A stretch of DNA of 64,000 nt from an uncultured Desulfuromonadales bacterium. Lineage in GTDB: Bacteria; Desulfobacterota; Desulfuromonadia; Desulfuromonadales; Geopsychrobacteraceae. Numbering within the stretch: position 1 is the stretch's first letter; each line of letters starts with the position of its first letter. A program made the translations under genes and the position numbers. The notes beneath the pieces are model-generated. The model was not told where the DNA came from, did no database searches, and saw only the letters and a list, made by a program, of their open reading frames with translations. Of this stretch, positions 1-9,294 are shown piece by piece. The stretch lies in NCBI GenBank assembly GCA_945787295.1, contig CALZHQ010000006.1:1-64000 (forward strand). The letters run 5' to 3'.

Positions 1-401
1 TCGAAGAAGGTTTTTTCGCGCATCTTCGACGGATCATCAAAGTTGACCTCGGAAACCTTCAACAGGGCAAAATAGCGTTCACCCTCTTTCGGCGGCCGAA
101 TCTGCCCGGCAACCGTGTCGCCAGTCCGCAAGGCAAAACGCCGGATCTGTGAGGGCGAGATATAGATATCATCCGGTCCCGGCAGGTAGTTGGCATCCGG
201 AGCCCGCAAGAAGCCGAACCCGTCCGGAAGAATTTCGAGAACCCCCTCGCCGAATATGGCCTTCTTTTTAGCTGCTGTTGCATTGAGGATGGCAAAGATC
301 AGATCTTGCCGACGCATCCCGCCGATCTCCTCCAGCTTCAGCTCTTTGCCAAGCGCGATCAGGTCAGAGATTTTCTTTTTCTTCAGTTCTTTTAGGTTCA
401 T
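1..401 (-). CDS. rho: Transcription termination factor Rho, N-terminal part (runs off the window)
   Basis: This is the start of Rho, the RNA-dependent helicase that ends transcription. The visible 133 codons begin [15 protein letters not shown], the usual Rho N-terminal helical domain, and continue into the cold-shock RNA-binding domain (around residues 48-130, including [21 protein letters not shown] and [20 protein letters not shown]). The ATPase domain lies outside the window. The ATG at 399-401 is preceded by GGAG at a 7-base distance, which supports the start. No frameshift is seen in the visible part. The gene heads leftward, with about 590 bases to the next confident gene upstream. Identity rests on the characteristic N-terminal sequence and is secure. 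Confidence 0.95.
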   Translation of the reverse strand, partial: MNLKELKKKKISDLIALGKELKLEEIGGMRRQDLIFAILNATAAKKKAIFGEGVLEILPDGFGFLRAPDANYLPGPDDIYISPSQIRRFALRTGDTVAGQIRPPKEGERYFALLKVSEVNFDDPSKMREKTFF

Positions 402-782
402 ACAGGGTCTCCAAGACTTACCAGTGGACGTGCAGTGACCTTCCAAAGTGTTTGCACTTCATTTGGGGTGGATATTAAAGAATTGCCTATCGATAGCAAA
501 AGTTTCGATAAGATCATTGATTGGTCGATCAGTTTATTATCTCAAATGTCTCGTGTGTTTCGGTAGTTTTTATATATGAATGGTCAATAGATTCTATGCT
601 GAAGGTTGCTACTCAACCTAGCGCTGGCAGCGTTAAACAGGCAGGCGCTTTATTGCGTCTTCACATCACATTATCCAGCTTTTACCCGCTTTATCACCCC
701 GTGTCAACCGTGAAAAGAATTTTAATCATTCTTTCAGCGACCCTTATCCCGACAATGTTCCGGCAATAACTGCCCACAGACT
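402..782. other. Intergenic stretch upstream of rho
   Basis: About 380 bases with no convincing gene. The part at 480-600 is AT-rich and probably holds the rho promoter or leader. Short open frames here lack ribosome binding sites and resemble no family known to me. I see no tRNA and no strong terminator hairpin. Confidence 0.4.
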
Positions 783-956
783 TCAAAGCCAACCCTTTCG
801 GCGTAGTTTTCGTTCGCGACCAAGCAAGATCAAAGCGGGGGCAAATGTGCGGGCTTTTTCCTGTCCAGCGGCGCTACCCTGGGCCAGCTCGTGGGCATAA
901 TCGTTGCTCAGTAGCACAGCGACAAAACGATGGATGGCCGGCTCATCTTCGCTCAC
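783..956 (-). CDS. Possible small ORF or gene remnant, 57 aa
   Basis: A GTG-started frame just downstream of the PAS kinase gene encodes a 57-residue peptide beginning VSEDEPAIHRFVAVLLSNDY and ending in a basic tail (GRERKLRRKGWL). Its codon use looks like the neighbouring genes and it has no internal stop, but no Shine-Dalgarno sequence precedes the GTG and a stop lies a few codons upstream. It could be a small protein made by translational coupling to the kinase, the tail of a decayed gene, or chance. I cannot assign a function. Confidence 0.25.
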   Translation of the reverse strand: MSEDEPAIHRFVAVLLSNDYAHELAQGSAAGQEKARTFAPALILLGRERKLRRKGWL

Positions 957-992
957 CGGCAAAGGGGTTTAGTTTCAACCCCGCGCTCCGGT

Positions 993-2426
993 TCAGCCGG
1001 CCCGGGACGCCTCATGAGGCAGTAACAGATGAAAGCAACTGCCCGGCCTGTTAAGTCCCGTCTCCTCAGATGAGCCTGGGCTGGAGGCCCAGCTCAGACC
1101 GCCATGGCCATGCACTATCCGTTTGACCAGGGCCAGCCCCAGCCCTGCGCCGCTACCGAGGGATCCATCTCCGGAGCTGTGTTCTTCGATATTGCCGACA
1201 GTATAAAAACGTTCAAAAACATGCGGCAACTCCTGGCGGGGAATACCGATACCATTATCAACAACGCAGACCTCAAAGAAGGTTCCCTCCCAACTGACAT
1301 TCTCCGGAAATTCAGGATAGAAGAGACGGATCTGTTCAGCATCGGCAGCAAGGCTCTCGAGACTTCTGACCTGGCCACTGACCCTGATTTCGCCACCTTC
1401 TTCGGTATACTTGATGGCGTTACCGAGTAAATCTTCAAGAGCCCGCCGCAGCAGGCCCGGATCGATCGAAAGCGCTGGCCAATCTTCATTCTCGCCGCAA
1501 TCCAAAGCCAGCTCACGCTCTTTGAGCCCTTTGGCAATATTACTGCGGACATGGGTCAATAGCGGGCAGAGAGAGACCGACTCACGCTGTGGATGGAATC
1601 CATCCGCATCGAGTCTGACAATATCGAGCATATTTTCGACAATATCGGCAAGCCGCTGGGACCCCTGCATGGCATAATCGAGCAGACTCTGCTCATCCTC
1701 ATTGATCCGCCCGGGCAGGCGCTCTTCGAGAAACTCCAGGGCTCCGAGCAGGAAGGTCAGCGGAGTGGTCAATTCATGGGAAGCAAGACCGATAAAATCG
1801 GATTTCATGCGGTCTATCTCGCGCAGTTCAGCGTTGAGCTTTTCCTGGCGGGCCATCGCTTCCTGGAGCTGCCGGCGCGAATCTTCGAGTGCCTGAGCCT
1901 TCTCTTTCTGCTCCCGGTGGCTTGCCAGCAGATTTTCGTACAGCTGCTGCCGCTCCAGTTCGCGGGCTTTTTCCTTGCTCAGGTCACGGGCCACAATCAG
2001 AGCCCCTGACACATCCTCGCCATCGGTGATCGCCGATAGCCGCAATGCCAACACCACTTGCTGGCCGGTCGCCCAATCGAAGGGCAGTTCGAGATCCTGC
2101 CCTTCCCCTTGCAAGGTTTTCAGAAAAGCCTGAACAACCTGTGGGTAGCCCTGAAACAGTGACGCCAGCTTTTTCCCCAGCAGCTCACTTGGCGACCAGC
2201 GGAAAACCTGTTGGCAGGAACTGTTCGCCCGGTTGATCAGGCCATCCCGATCGACTGAGATCAATGCATCGGTAACAGCTTCAAAGAGATTCTGATAGCG
2301 CGCCTCTGAGATTTCCAAATCATGGATTCTCTGCTCTTCACGAGCACAGTCATCACGACCGGACACACAATAGATCTGCTGGCTATGTTGTTTTTTTACT
2401 GAGGACAAGCAACGCTCCGGTGCCAT
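993..2426 (-). CDS. PAS-domain sensor histidine kinase
   Basis: Soluble histidine kinase of about 477 residues with no transmembrane segment. A PAS domain covers roughly residues 40-150, a coiled coil 150-210, and a HisKA domain carries the phospho-acceptor His near 218 in the H-box LASHELTTPL. The ATPase domain has N-box LLGNAIKYT (334-342), G1 DNGIGIP (391-397) and G2 GAGLGLALVKR (427-437). The H-box has Thr where Arg is usual (HELRTPL). The ATG at 2426 lacks a clear ribosome binding site, so the start is uncertain. It lies 50-odd bases downstream of a lipoprotein gene on the same strand and may be cotranscribed with it. No response regulator adjoins it, so its partner is unknown. Confidence 0.85.
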   Translation of the reverse strand: MAPERCLSSVKKQHSQQIYCVSGRDDCAREEQRIHDLEISEARYQNLFEAVTDALISVDRDGLINRANSSCQQVFRWSPSELLGKKLASLFQGYPQVVQAFLKTLQGEGQDLELPFDWATGQQVVLALRLSAITDGEDVSGALIVARDLSKEKARELERQQLYENLLASHREQKEKAQALEDSRRQLQEAMARQEKLNAELREIDRMKSDFIGLASHELTTPLTFLLGALEFLEERLPGRINEDEQSLLDYAMQGSQRLADIVENMLDIVRLDADGFHPQRESVSLCPLLTHVRSNIAKGLKERELALDCGENEDWPALSIDPGLLRRALEDLLGNAIKYTEEGGEIRVSGQVRSLESLAADAEQIRLFYPEFPENVSWEGTFFEVCVVDNGIGIPRQELPHVFERFYTVGNIEEHSSGDGSLGSGAGLGLALVKRIVHGHGGLSWASSPGSSEETGLNRPGSCFHLLLPHEASRAG

Positions 2427-2482
2427 CAATTAACAAAAACTAATTGCGGGCCGAAAGTATAACATAAAATCCTGACAAGACT

Positions 2483-3256
2483 TTAAAGCGAGTCGAGCAA
2501 GCTGGGGCTGATTCCTGAAACAATACGATCAAATAACTTGTCATACATCTCCGGCAAGCGCCCCTCCTTTTTGACAGCAACGTTGCCATCCAGCGCTTTT
2601 TCAATCCCGGAAAGACCAATATTCTTCACCCGAACCAGATCTATGCGATTGTAATAGGCCTCGTCGAAATCAGCGTACTGTAGCAGTAACGCCTGATAGG
2701 CGTCACCACCGCTCAACTGCCAGAGAACCTCTCCGTTCCGATCGATAACTGCCGCCGTTGCGACAACATCATTGTAACGGGTTTCCAGCGATTCCAGTAA
2801 AGTTCGAGAGCGCCGCTTTTCTTTGACCTGGGCACCAGAAAAGACCACGACCAGCAAGGCATCAACAACATTACGCTGAGTCAGTTCGGCCACTGAGTCA
2901 CGGTTGAACTGGTAGCCCAACGGCCGCCCGTCGGCAGCGTGCGGATGTTCCCCGGCCAGCAGAGAGAGTGACAAAAGGTCCGGACTCCCCTCCAGGGGCC
3001 GGACATCGAAATAGCCTTTTTTCTCGCGTAGCCTTTCGACCAGGATATTGTGCTTACTCGTCGCTGAGCGGGCCAGCAGATCGAGCAAGGCCTCTTTTTG
3101 CGGATACTCAAAAGTTGCTGCGCGGTCGACCAATAACGGCAGCACACCGAGCACCTGCACTTTCGCCTGGTAATCCTGTTTCGGAACCTGATATTTCCCC
3201 CAACTACATCCCGCAAGCAGCAGCAACACCAGCCCAAATAAGAACCATTTGCGCAT
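2483..3256 (-). CDS. Putative lipoprotein of unknown function
   Basis: Exported lipoprotein of about 257 residues. The N-terminus (MRKWFLFGLVLLLLAGCSWG) has a charged start, a hydrophobic core and a lipobox LLAGC, so the mature protein should begin with a lipidated Cys. The rest is soluble and predicted mixed alpha/beta with repeated short hydrophobic strands (VQVLGVLPLLV, DALLVVVFSGAQV, VVATAAVIDRNGEVLW). This pattern resembles envelope lipoproteins of the CsgG/LpoB-like type, but I see no decisive motif. GAGGAGGAA precedes two adjacent ATG codons, and the second (3254-3256) has the better spacing. It is followed by the PAS kinase gene on the same strand. Confidence 0.75.
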   Translation of the reverse strand: MRKWFLFGLVLLLLAGCSWGKYQVPKQDYQAKVQVLGVLPLLVDRAATFEYPQKEALLDLLARSATSKHNILVERLREKKGYFDVRPLEGSPDLLSLSLLAGEHPHAADGRPLGYQFNRDSVAELTQRNVVDALLVVVFSGAQVKEKRRSRTLLESLETRYNDVVATAAVIDRNGEVLWQLSGGDAYQALLLQYADFDEAYYNRIDLVRVKNIGLSGIEKALDGNVAVKKEGRLPEMYDKLFDRIVSGISPSLLDSL

Positions 3257-3403
3257 CATTTCCTCCTCAAACCAAAGACATGACTAGATTTATCCTTCAC
3301 AAGCTTTCGAACGTCCTAATGATAGCGGAATTGTCCCGGCCCGGCAAAGAAAGCCGGCACGCCCCCCAAAAAAAACTAACCAATAACCAGAACAAAGACT
3401 ATT

Positions 3404-3490
3404 GCCACCAAGACACCAAGAGCACCAAGTAAACACCGATTCCTAACTTTTGTTTCTCTAAGCGACTTGGTGCCTTGATACATTGGTGGC
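3404..3490. repeat. Imperfect inverted repeat built from CACCAAG units
   Basis: The left arm (3404-3430) reads GCCACCAAGACACCAAGAGC plus ACCAAGT and the right arm (3465-3490) is its imperfect reverse complement, ending TTGGTGGC. The left arm itself is a run of the short unit CACCAAGA. The element sits between the lipoprotein gene and the end of gluQ and could fold into a long hairpin. Such CACCAAGACACCAAG-type intergenic elements resemble REP-like dispersed repeats. Only one copy is in this window, so family membership is inferred. Confidence 0.55.
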
Positions 3491-3550
3491 TAAATGAAAA
3501 CTTTTTATCTGAACCATTTTTTTGGTCAAAAAAAAAAGCGCAACCCTCCG

Positions 3551-4477
3551 TTAGAAGTCGAGAGCCGGTGCCGGCCGCTCTGCGGTCGAGACTTTCCCGA
3601 CCTCAAAATTGGCCAACCCCCAGCGCAACAATTCGGCCGCTGATGCCGATTTTAATTCCTCCGCAGGTTGCTGACCTAAAAAATCGAGAGCGGCCCAAAG
3701 TGCCCGGCTGCCATTCTCGCGAGTCACGATTCCTGTGCGGCCATGGCGCTTGCTTAACTTTTCAGCATCGGTCCCCATCGCCAGTGGCAAATGATAATAA
3801 TCGGGGACCGGCTGATTTAAGCAGCGATAGAGAAAAACCTGTCTCGGGGTTGATGAGAGCAGGTCGGCACCGCGCACAACCTGATTAACTCCGGAATCGA
3901 TATCATCAACCACGACTGCGAGCTGATAAGCAAACAGGCCATCGACACGTTGCACGACAAAATCGCCGATATCCCGCTGCAGATTCTGCCGTAACGGACC
4001 GAAAATATGATCGCGGCAGAACAACTCTTCATCCGGCACCCGTAACCTGATCGCCCGTTCAACCCGCTTACCAACAGGTCCCTGCCGACAAGTCCCCGGA
4101 TAAACCGGGCCTTCTTCTCCAGGGTGCGGTGCACTGGCAATAATTTCACGCCGGGAACAACTGCAGGCAAAAACCAACTCGCCGTCGCTCAACTGCTGCA
4201 ACACCTGCTGATAGCGTTTGAAGCGCTGACTTTGATAAAGCACCTCGCCGTCCCATTCAAAAGCAAGAGCCTCCAGCAGTTTCAGCATGTCGTCAGCTGC
4301 GCCGGGAACAACGCGCGGCGGATCGAGATCTTCAATCCGCAGCAACCAGTCACCGTGCTGTCTTTTTGCCAACAGATAGCTGCCGAGCGCGGCCAATAAA
4401 GTACCGAAATGGAGCGGGCCGGTCGGGCTCGGAGCAAAACGTCCGACAATCTGCTTTTGAATTAATCTATCTGCCAT
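3551..4477 (-). CDS. gluQ: Glutamyl-Q tRNA(Asp) synthetase
   Basis: A GluRS-like enzyme lacking the anticodon-binding half. It activates glutamate and transfers it to queuosine in tRNA(Asp). The class I signature is at the N-terminus (GRFAPSPTGPLHFGT, HIGH-like motif near residues 22-26), and the KMSKS-like loop reads EKLSKRHG. A zinc site is suggested by CSC near residue 104 followed by YPGTC. The length of 308 residues matches the family (about 300). I chose the ATG at 4475-4477, just before the conserved core. A longer frame to 4591 would add 38 residues unlike the family. The divergent Rrf2 gene starts 180 bases away. Function is secure. Confidence 0.92.
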   Translation of the reverse strand: MADRLIQKQIVGRFAPSPTGPLHFGTLLAALGSYLLAKRQHGDWLLRIEDLDPPRVVPGAADDMLKLLEALAFEWDGEVLYQSQRFKRYQQVLQQLSDGELVFACSCSRREIIASAPHPGEEGPVYPGTCRQGPVGKRVERAIRLRVPDEELFCRDHIFGPLRQNLQRDIGDFVVQRVDGLFAYQLAVVVDDIDSGVNQVVRGADLLSSTPRQVFLYRCLNQPVPDYYHLPLAMGTDAEKLSKRHGRTGIVTRENGSRALWAALDFLGQQPAEELKSASAAELLRWGLANFEVGKVSTAERPAPALDF

Positions 4478-4601
4478 CACTCTGTATTCGCTCAGCGACC
4501 GTAAAGGGTGGTCTGCTCTTCTCTTTAGTCTGGGCAAAATGATGCGGCCTGACTCACCCCCTGTCAAGTCGACAAAATTTAACCCGACCACAATCAGCCC
4601 A

Positions 4602-4643
4602 TTGACATCAACTGATCTTCAGTGTATTTCTTACTCAATGAGT
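4602..4643 (+). promoter_or_regulatory. Probable sigma70 promoter and palindromic operator of the Rrf2 gene
   Basis: TTGACA (4602-4607) is followed after 17 bases by TATTTC (4625-4630). The perfect palindrome ACTCAATGAGT (4633-4643) lies where the transcript should start, a common place for an autorepressor site. Direct binding by the downstream Rrf2 protein is an inference. Confidence 0.5.
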
Positions 4644-4661
4644 TAACTTTGGAGGATGAGT

Positions 4662-5093
4662 GTGGTTATAACACGAGCGACAGAATATGCGATCAGAACC
4701 GTCATTTATCTGGCCCAACAGCCGACCAATGATATTGTTCTGAAGAGAGACATCTGCCGTACCCAGAATGTCACCCCGGCCTTTTTGACCAAAATACTGC
4801 AACCTTTGATCAAAGCCGGAATCGTCAGTTCCCAGCGTGGTGTCGGCGGCGGCTTTCTGCTCGCCAAAGATCCCGGCACAATTACGCTGCTTGACATCCT
4901 CCAGGCAGAAGAGGGGCAATTGAAATTGAACCATTGCCTGATTGATGATGACGCCTGTGAACGTGATGCACACTGCCCTGCCCACGAAGTCTGGCACGAA
5001 GCTCAGGAAGAAATGGTCCAGGTGCTGCAAAAGTACAGTGTTGCCGAACTGGTCCAACGAGAGAAGGTAAAACTGGCCCAACTCGAAGCCTGA
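4662..5093 (+). CDS. Rrf2-family transcriptional regulator with three conserved cysteines
   Basis: Small DNA-binding regulator related to IscR. The N-terminal winged helix-turn-helix has the family pattern TRATEYAIRTVIYLA and a recognition region ending SSQRGVGGGFLLAK. Three cysteines follow at about 92, 99 and 105 (NHCLIDDDACERDAHC), the usual [2Fe-2S] ligands in this family, so it may sense iron-sulfur status or redox stress. GGAGG at 4651-4655 directly abuts an ATG at 4656, leaving no spacer. The GTG at 4662 has a 6-base spacer and fits the family N-terminus better, so I use it (143 aa). No isc or suf genes are nearby, so the target is not evident. A terminator follows. Confidence 0.88.
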   Translation: MVITRATEYAIRTVIYLAQQPTNDIVLKRDICRTQNVTPAFLTKILQPLIKAGIVSSQRGVGGGFLLAKDPGTITLLDILQAEEGQLKLNHCLIDDDACERDAHCPAHEVWHEAQEEMVQVLQKYSVAELVQREKVKLAQLEA

Positions 5094-5116
5094 ACCGGCC
5101 TAAAACCAGTATGGAC

Positions 5117-5153
5117 AAAAAGAGGTCGCGGAATTATCCGTGACCTCTTTTTT
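5117..5153 (+). terminator. Rho-independent terminator after the Rrf2 gene
   Basis: Stem AGAGGTCGCGG (5121-5131) pairs with CCGTGACCTCT (5138-5148) apart from one G-T pair, and a T-run follows to 5153. Confidence 0.9.
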
Positions 5154-5160
5154 ATCGCTT

Positions 5161-5204
5161 AAAAAATACCCTGGAGACCAGGAGGGATAAGGTCGTCCAG
5201 GGTA
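5161..5204 (-). terminator. Rho-independent terminator after amtB
   Basis: On the minus strand TACCCTGGA (5196-5204) pairs perfectly with TCCAGGGTA (5167-5175) and is followed by six T residues (A-run 5161-5166 on the plus strand). A second hairpin, CAGGAGGC/GCCTCCTG (5208-5230), lies between it and the end of amtB. Confidence 0.85.
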
Positions 5205-5297
5205 AAGCAGGAGGCTGCCACGGCCTCCTGTAACCTTGCACTTTCCACCCAGTGTACAACCCTTCTACAGGCTGTCAAACCCGGCTACCAATTAATT

Positions 5298-6512
5298 CTA
5301 TTTAACATTTTCCTCGGGATAGGCATTGATCTGATGGACGCTCAAATCAGAGCCGTTGAACTCTTGCTCTTCATGCAAACGGAAGCCGCTGACCATATCA
5401 ATCAGCTTGTAAACCACAAAAGCGGTGACCAGTGCATAAACGATCGCCAACAGGCTACCAACCAGCTGGGCCATAAAGGAAACACCGCCGAGACCACCAA
5501 GAGCAGTGGTGCCGAAGATGCCTGCAGCAATTCCGCCCCAGGTACCGACGACACCATGTAACGGCCAGACGCCGAGGACATCGTCAATTTTCAATTTTTC
5601 CTGCTCAAACTGGAAGCCGTAAACAAAAATAAGCGAACCAAGACCACCGATGAAGAACGCGCCGATCGGATGCACAAGGTCAGACCCGGCACAGATGGCA
5701 ATCAAGCCGGCCAAGGCACCGTTGTGGACAAAGCCGGGGTCATTCTTGCTGGCGACCAAGGCGAACAGGACGCCTCCGACCATTGCCAGAAGGGAGTTGA
5801 CAGCGACCAGGCCGGACACCGCGCCCAGACTCTGAGCACTCATGACGTTAAAGCCGAACCAGCCGATCGCCAGAATCCAGCTGCCGAGCGCCAGAAACGG
5901 AATATTACTGATCGGAATCGCCTGACTACGACCGCGGACATAGCGTCCCATCCTTGGCCCAAGAATGATGACTGCCGGCAATGCCAGCCAGCCACCGATT
6001 GAGTGAACGACAACACTGCCCGCAAAATCATGGAACTGGGCGCCGAAGGTCGATTCAAAGAACCCTTGCAGCCCAGCGCTGTTCTGGCCCCAGATAATCG
6101 ATTCGAAAATTGGATAAGAGATCCCGGCAAAAACGGCCCCCGCAATAACCTGCGGCCAGAACTTGGCGCGTTCGGCAATCCCGCCGGAGATAATCGCTGG
6201 AATACAGGCAGCAAAACAGAGCAGGAAGAAGAAGCGGACCAATTCATAGCCCTGGTTTCCACCCAGCAGTTCAGAGGCCGGCATCAGAAAATGGACGCCG
6301 TATGAAATCGGATAGCCGATCAGAAAATAGACGACGGTAGAAACCGACCAGTCAGACAGAATTTTAACGAAGGCATTGACCTGATTCTTGCGCCGAACAG
6401 TACCAACTTCAAGAAAGGCAAAACCGGCGTGCATGGCGAACACCATGACCGCACCAAGCAATAAGAACAGAACATCCCCGCCACGCTGCAGGGCCGTAAG
6501 CGATGCTTCCAT
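5298..6512 (-). CDS. amtB: Ammonium transporter, Amt family
   Basis: Inner-membrane ammonium channel of 404 residues with about 11 transmembrane segments. The pore twin histidines are visible as His170 in DFAGSVVVHSIGG and His319 in WPLHGVVGTWGG. SGGIAERAKFWP (109-120) is also typical. There is no cleavable signal; the N-terminus enters the membrane near residue 14. GAGGAGG upstream of the ATG supports the start. Many bacteria pair amt with a PII gene (glnB/glnK), but none adjoins it here. A sigma54-like promoter lies about 65 bases upstream and a terminator follows the stop, so it is probably a single-gene nitrogen-regulated transcript. Confidence 0.95.
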   Translation of the reverse strand: MEASLTALQRGGDVLFLLLGAVMVFAMHAGFAFLEVGTVRRKNQVNAFVKILSDWSVSTVVYFLIGYPISYGVHFLMPASELLGGNQGYELVRFFFLLCFAACIPAIISGGIAERAKFWPQVIAGAVFAGISYPIFESIIWGQNSAGLQGFFESTFGAQFHDFAGSVVVHSIGGWLALPAVIILGPRMGRYVRGRSQAIPISNIPFLALGSWILAIGWFGFNVMSAQSLGAVSGLVAVNSLLAMVGGVLFALVASKNDPGFVHNGALAGLIAICAGSDLVHPIGAFFIGGLGSLIFVYGFQFEQEKLKIDDVLGVWPLHGVVGTWGGIAAGIFGTTALGGLGGVSFMAQLVGSLLAIVYALVTAFVVYKLIDMVSGFRLHEEQEFNGSDLSVHQINAYPEENVK

Positions 6513-6574
6513 CGAAAAGACCTCCTCGTCTTGTATGTTGTTGTCAACATCATTGTTAAACGCCAGAGGTCTGT

Positions 6575-6590
6575 TTCAATAGCCGTGCCG
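6575..6590 (-). promoter_or_regulatory. Sigma54-like promoter of amtB
   Basis: On the minus strand the sequence CGGCACGGCTATTGAA matches the -24/-12 consensus (TGGCACG-N4-TTGCA) except for the first T and for GA in place of GC at -12. GG and the -12 dinucleotide are 10 bases apart. It lies about 60 bases before the amtB ATG. An imperfect GCAC-N8-GTGC element upstream (about 6630) resembles an NtrC half-site pair but has one extra base. Confidence 0.6.
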
Positions 6591-6825
6591 TTTTCAGACA
6601 GGCCCAAAACTAGGTCTTCTAGTACAACTGCACTCCAGCATGTGCCCACATTTTAGACAGACCTGCCCAATCTTTAATCACATCACGATTCACGGTCACG
6701 AATCATTGCCAATAGGGAGCAACAGCTGCTTGCATGTTTTCCATTAACGATATACAATTCAAGAATTCTTTTAATTTTCTAATTCAGTGAGTTGCTGGAT
6801 TCCTTATCTATCTCCGAGAGGCGAC

Positions 6826-9246
6826 ATGCAAAATATCGTCAGCATCCGCTGGAAAATACTGGCCGGACTGCTTACCCTGGCCATTATTCCGATGCTTTTG
6901 CTTACCTACCTATTTTCCGACATTACCAGCAGTCAGGTCCGCGCGCAGATGGAACTGACCGCCGACCAGGCAGGACGCTACATCATGCAAGGGGCCTCCG
7001 ATGCAGAAGACCTCCTGGAAGAATCTCTGGCCCTGATGGCGCAGGATGAGGAGTTTCTCAATGCCGTTGCTTTCGGCCAGACGACCGGGAATCCCGATAA
7101 AATACACAGTATTATGAAAAACTACCGGGCTCAGTTCGGTTTCGACCGAGTTGAACTGGTCCATACAGACGGGCATATCCACTCTCTTTCAGCTGAAGAC
7201 AAGATGCCTGAACCGGTTATCATCAATCCCCCCGAAACAGATAAAATAGAGTTCAATGCAAAAAGCTCCACTCAACTGACTATCGACGGCAACCGCCTGA
7301 GCATTTCCGGTAGCGTGCCTTTGAACTACAAAGGCTCCACAATGGGCAACATACGTGCCTTCCGGTTCATTGATGAGCGAAATGCCAAAAATTGGGCGGC
7401 GATGATCGAAGCAGATGTCGGCTTTCACAACGGAGAAAAAATTATCGCCAGCAGCAGTTCTGATTTCAAAACCCTTCCGCTCAGTTTGAATCAAATCCTT
7501 GATGAAGATTATGTGCAGATGAAACTGAAGAACCGCTCGCACATTGTCTACAACTACCCACTGAATAATAAAGTCGCCGGTTTTCTGATTGCCCTCGATG
7601 AGTCGTCGATACTGGCTACCAACCGGGCGATGCAGCGCACCCTGCTGCTGATTGCAGTCGGCGTCATGGCGTTCGCTATTTTTCTGGGGGTTATTATATC
7701 TCGGGGCATCGCCCGACCGATCGATTCGGTCGTCGCCAATCTGCGCGATATCGCCGAAGGGGAAGCCGACCTGACCAAGACCCTGAAAGTTTCCACCAAT
7801 GATGAAATAGGCCTTTTGGCGGGCAACTTCAATCACTTTATTGAGCGCTTGAGGGGGATTGTTGCCAGCACCCGCATAACCATCAGCGGTCTTGCTGAGG
7901 CAACCAGTACCATCCGGAGTCGTTCCAGCGAAGTCAGCCACGCTGCAGACCAACAGACCAAGGCGTTGGAAAAAACCCACCAGAGTGTGAACGGAATCGG
8001 CAACACTGCCGCTGAGATTGCCGACAACGTCACCGAATTGGTGGCCTCGGTCCAGCAGAGTGCCGCGGCAACCCATGAACTCGAATCAACCACCCTGAGC
8101 ATTACCGAACAGATGGAAAACCTGTTCGGTATCATCAGCGATATCTCCAGTTCGATCCACCAGCTTTCCTCTTCGAATGAGCAGATTGACAGTAACGTCA
8201 TTGAACTGTCCAATAATGCCCGGGACACATCTCTATCCGCTGAAGAGCTCGAGCAGGCAACCAGCACCATCGAGAAGAGCGCCGAGCAGACCAGTAAACT
8301 GGCCCAGCAGGCGACAACCGAAGCGCTGGAAGGGAAAGCGGCGGTTCAAGACACGATCCGCGGCATCAGCGGCCTGCAGGAATTGATGGAACAGGCGCAC
8401 ACGTCCATCCGGGAACTGGGTGAAAGATCTGACGCCATCGGCAATATCATTAACGTCATCGCCGAAGTTGCCGATCAGACCAACTTACTGGCCCTGAATG
8501 CGGCCATCATTGCCGCCCAGGCGGGCGAACATGGTCAAGGTTTTGCGGTTGTCGCCGAAGAGATTCGCAACCTGGCCGAGAGAACCTCGGTATCGACCAA
8601 AGAGATTGCCGAAATTATCGAGAATCTGCAGCAAGGAACTCAGACTGCCGTAGCAACGATCGAAGCGGGCAGCTTGCGCGCTCAGCAGGAAGTTGCCCGT
8701 TCACATGCCGCCGGTGAAGCGCTGGAAAAACTGCATGAAAGCTCCCTGATCTCAACCGAACAGATCACCGGTATCGCCAAGCACACTCAGAAACAGTCAC
8801 AGGAAAACCGCAAAATAACCCAGGCAGTGCTCGGCATCACCAAAATGCTCGAGCAGATTGCAAACTCTATCGGCCAACAGACCGCCAGCACTCGCAATCT
8901 GTCCAACGCAGCAGAGTCGATGAAAAACATCGCCGCCCGGGTTAAGAACAGTACCTCTGAGCAAGGGCGGGGCAGCCAGCAGATCGCGCAGAGCATGGAG
9001 CATATCCAGCAGATGATCGAGCGGATTGATAGTGCCACCCGAGCCCAGAATGACAGCTGCAGTGAGGTTGTCGAATCGGTTGCCATGGTCAGCCGGATTG
9101 CCGAGCAGAATGCCGATCGCGCCACGGGCATGGATATCGTGGTTGAAAAACTGATTGAACATGCGGCCCTGCTGCAAGAGGAGATGGGGGCCTTTATTAT
9201 CGAGGAAGCCGAACCGGAACAACCCAAGCAGAGCAGTTCCGATTGA
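6826..9246 (+). CDS. Methyl-accepting chemotaxis protein with variant hairpin tip
   Basis: Transmembrane chemoreceptor of 806 residues. TM1 is at about 11-30, an extracytoplasmic sensing domain at 31-270, TM2 at 272-291, HAMP at 293-345, then a long coiled-coil signalling domain. The hairpin tip reads [20 protein letters not shown]. Compared with the usual NAAIEAARAGE, residue 562 is Ile instead of Glu and 565 is Gln instead of Arg, two positions that form trimer contacts in Tsr (E385, R388). The ATG at 6826 has GAGAGG five bases upstream; an earlier GTG at 6787 lacks one. No CheR-binding pentapeptide ends the protein, and no che genes are in the window. The ligand is unknown. Confidence 0.93.
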   Translation: MQNIVSIRWKILAGLLTLAIIPMLLLTYLFSDITSSQVRAQMELTADQAGRYIMQGASDAEDLLEESLALMAQDEEFLNAVAFGQTTGNPDKIHSIMKNYRAQFGFDRVELVHTDGHIHSLSAEDKMPEPVIINPPETDKIEFNAKSSTQLTIDGNRLSISGSVPLNYKGSTMGNIRAFRFIDERNAKNWAAMIEADVGFHNGEKIIASSSSDFKTLPLSLNQILDEDYVQMKLKNRSHIVYNYPLNNKVAGFLIALDESSILATNRAMQRTLLLIAVGVMAFAIFLGVIISRGIARPIDSVVANLRDIAEGEADLTKTLKVSTNDEIGLLAGNFNHFIERLRGIVASTRITISGLAEATSTIRSRSSEVSHAADQQTKALEKTHQSVNGIGNTAAEIADNVTELVASVQQSAAATHELESTTLSITEQMENLFGIISDISSSIHQLSSSNEQIDSNVIELSNNARDTSLSAEELEQATSTIEKSAEQTSKLAQQATTEALEGKAAVQDTIRGISGLQELMEQAHTSIRELGERSDAIGNIINVIAEVADQTNLLALNAAIIAAQAGEHGQGFAVVAEEIRNLAERTSVSTKEIAEIIENLQQGTQTAVATIEAGSLRAQQEVARSHAAGEALEKLHESSLISTEQITGIAKHTQKQSQENRKITQAVLGITKMLEQIANSIGQQTASTRNLSNAAESMKNIAARVKNSTSEQGRGSQQIAQSMEHIQQMIERIDSATRAQNDSCSEVVESVAMVSRIAEQNADRATGMDIVVEKLIEHAALLQEEMGAFIIEEAEPEQPKQSSSD

Positions 9247-9294
9247 CAACTGTCGATCGAGTAAGTTAGAGTCGCCGCACACGTAACACGTACA

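Noticed and set aside
521..769. Plus-strand 82-codon frame upstream of rho
   Set aside because: Biased towards Ser, Val and Ile in AT-rich DNA, no ribosome binding site and no family resemblance.
3551..4591. The 38-residue N-terminal extension of GluQ
   Set aside because: It lies before the conserved family start and would run into the divergent promoter region.
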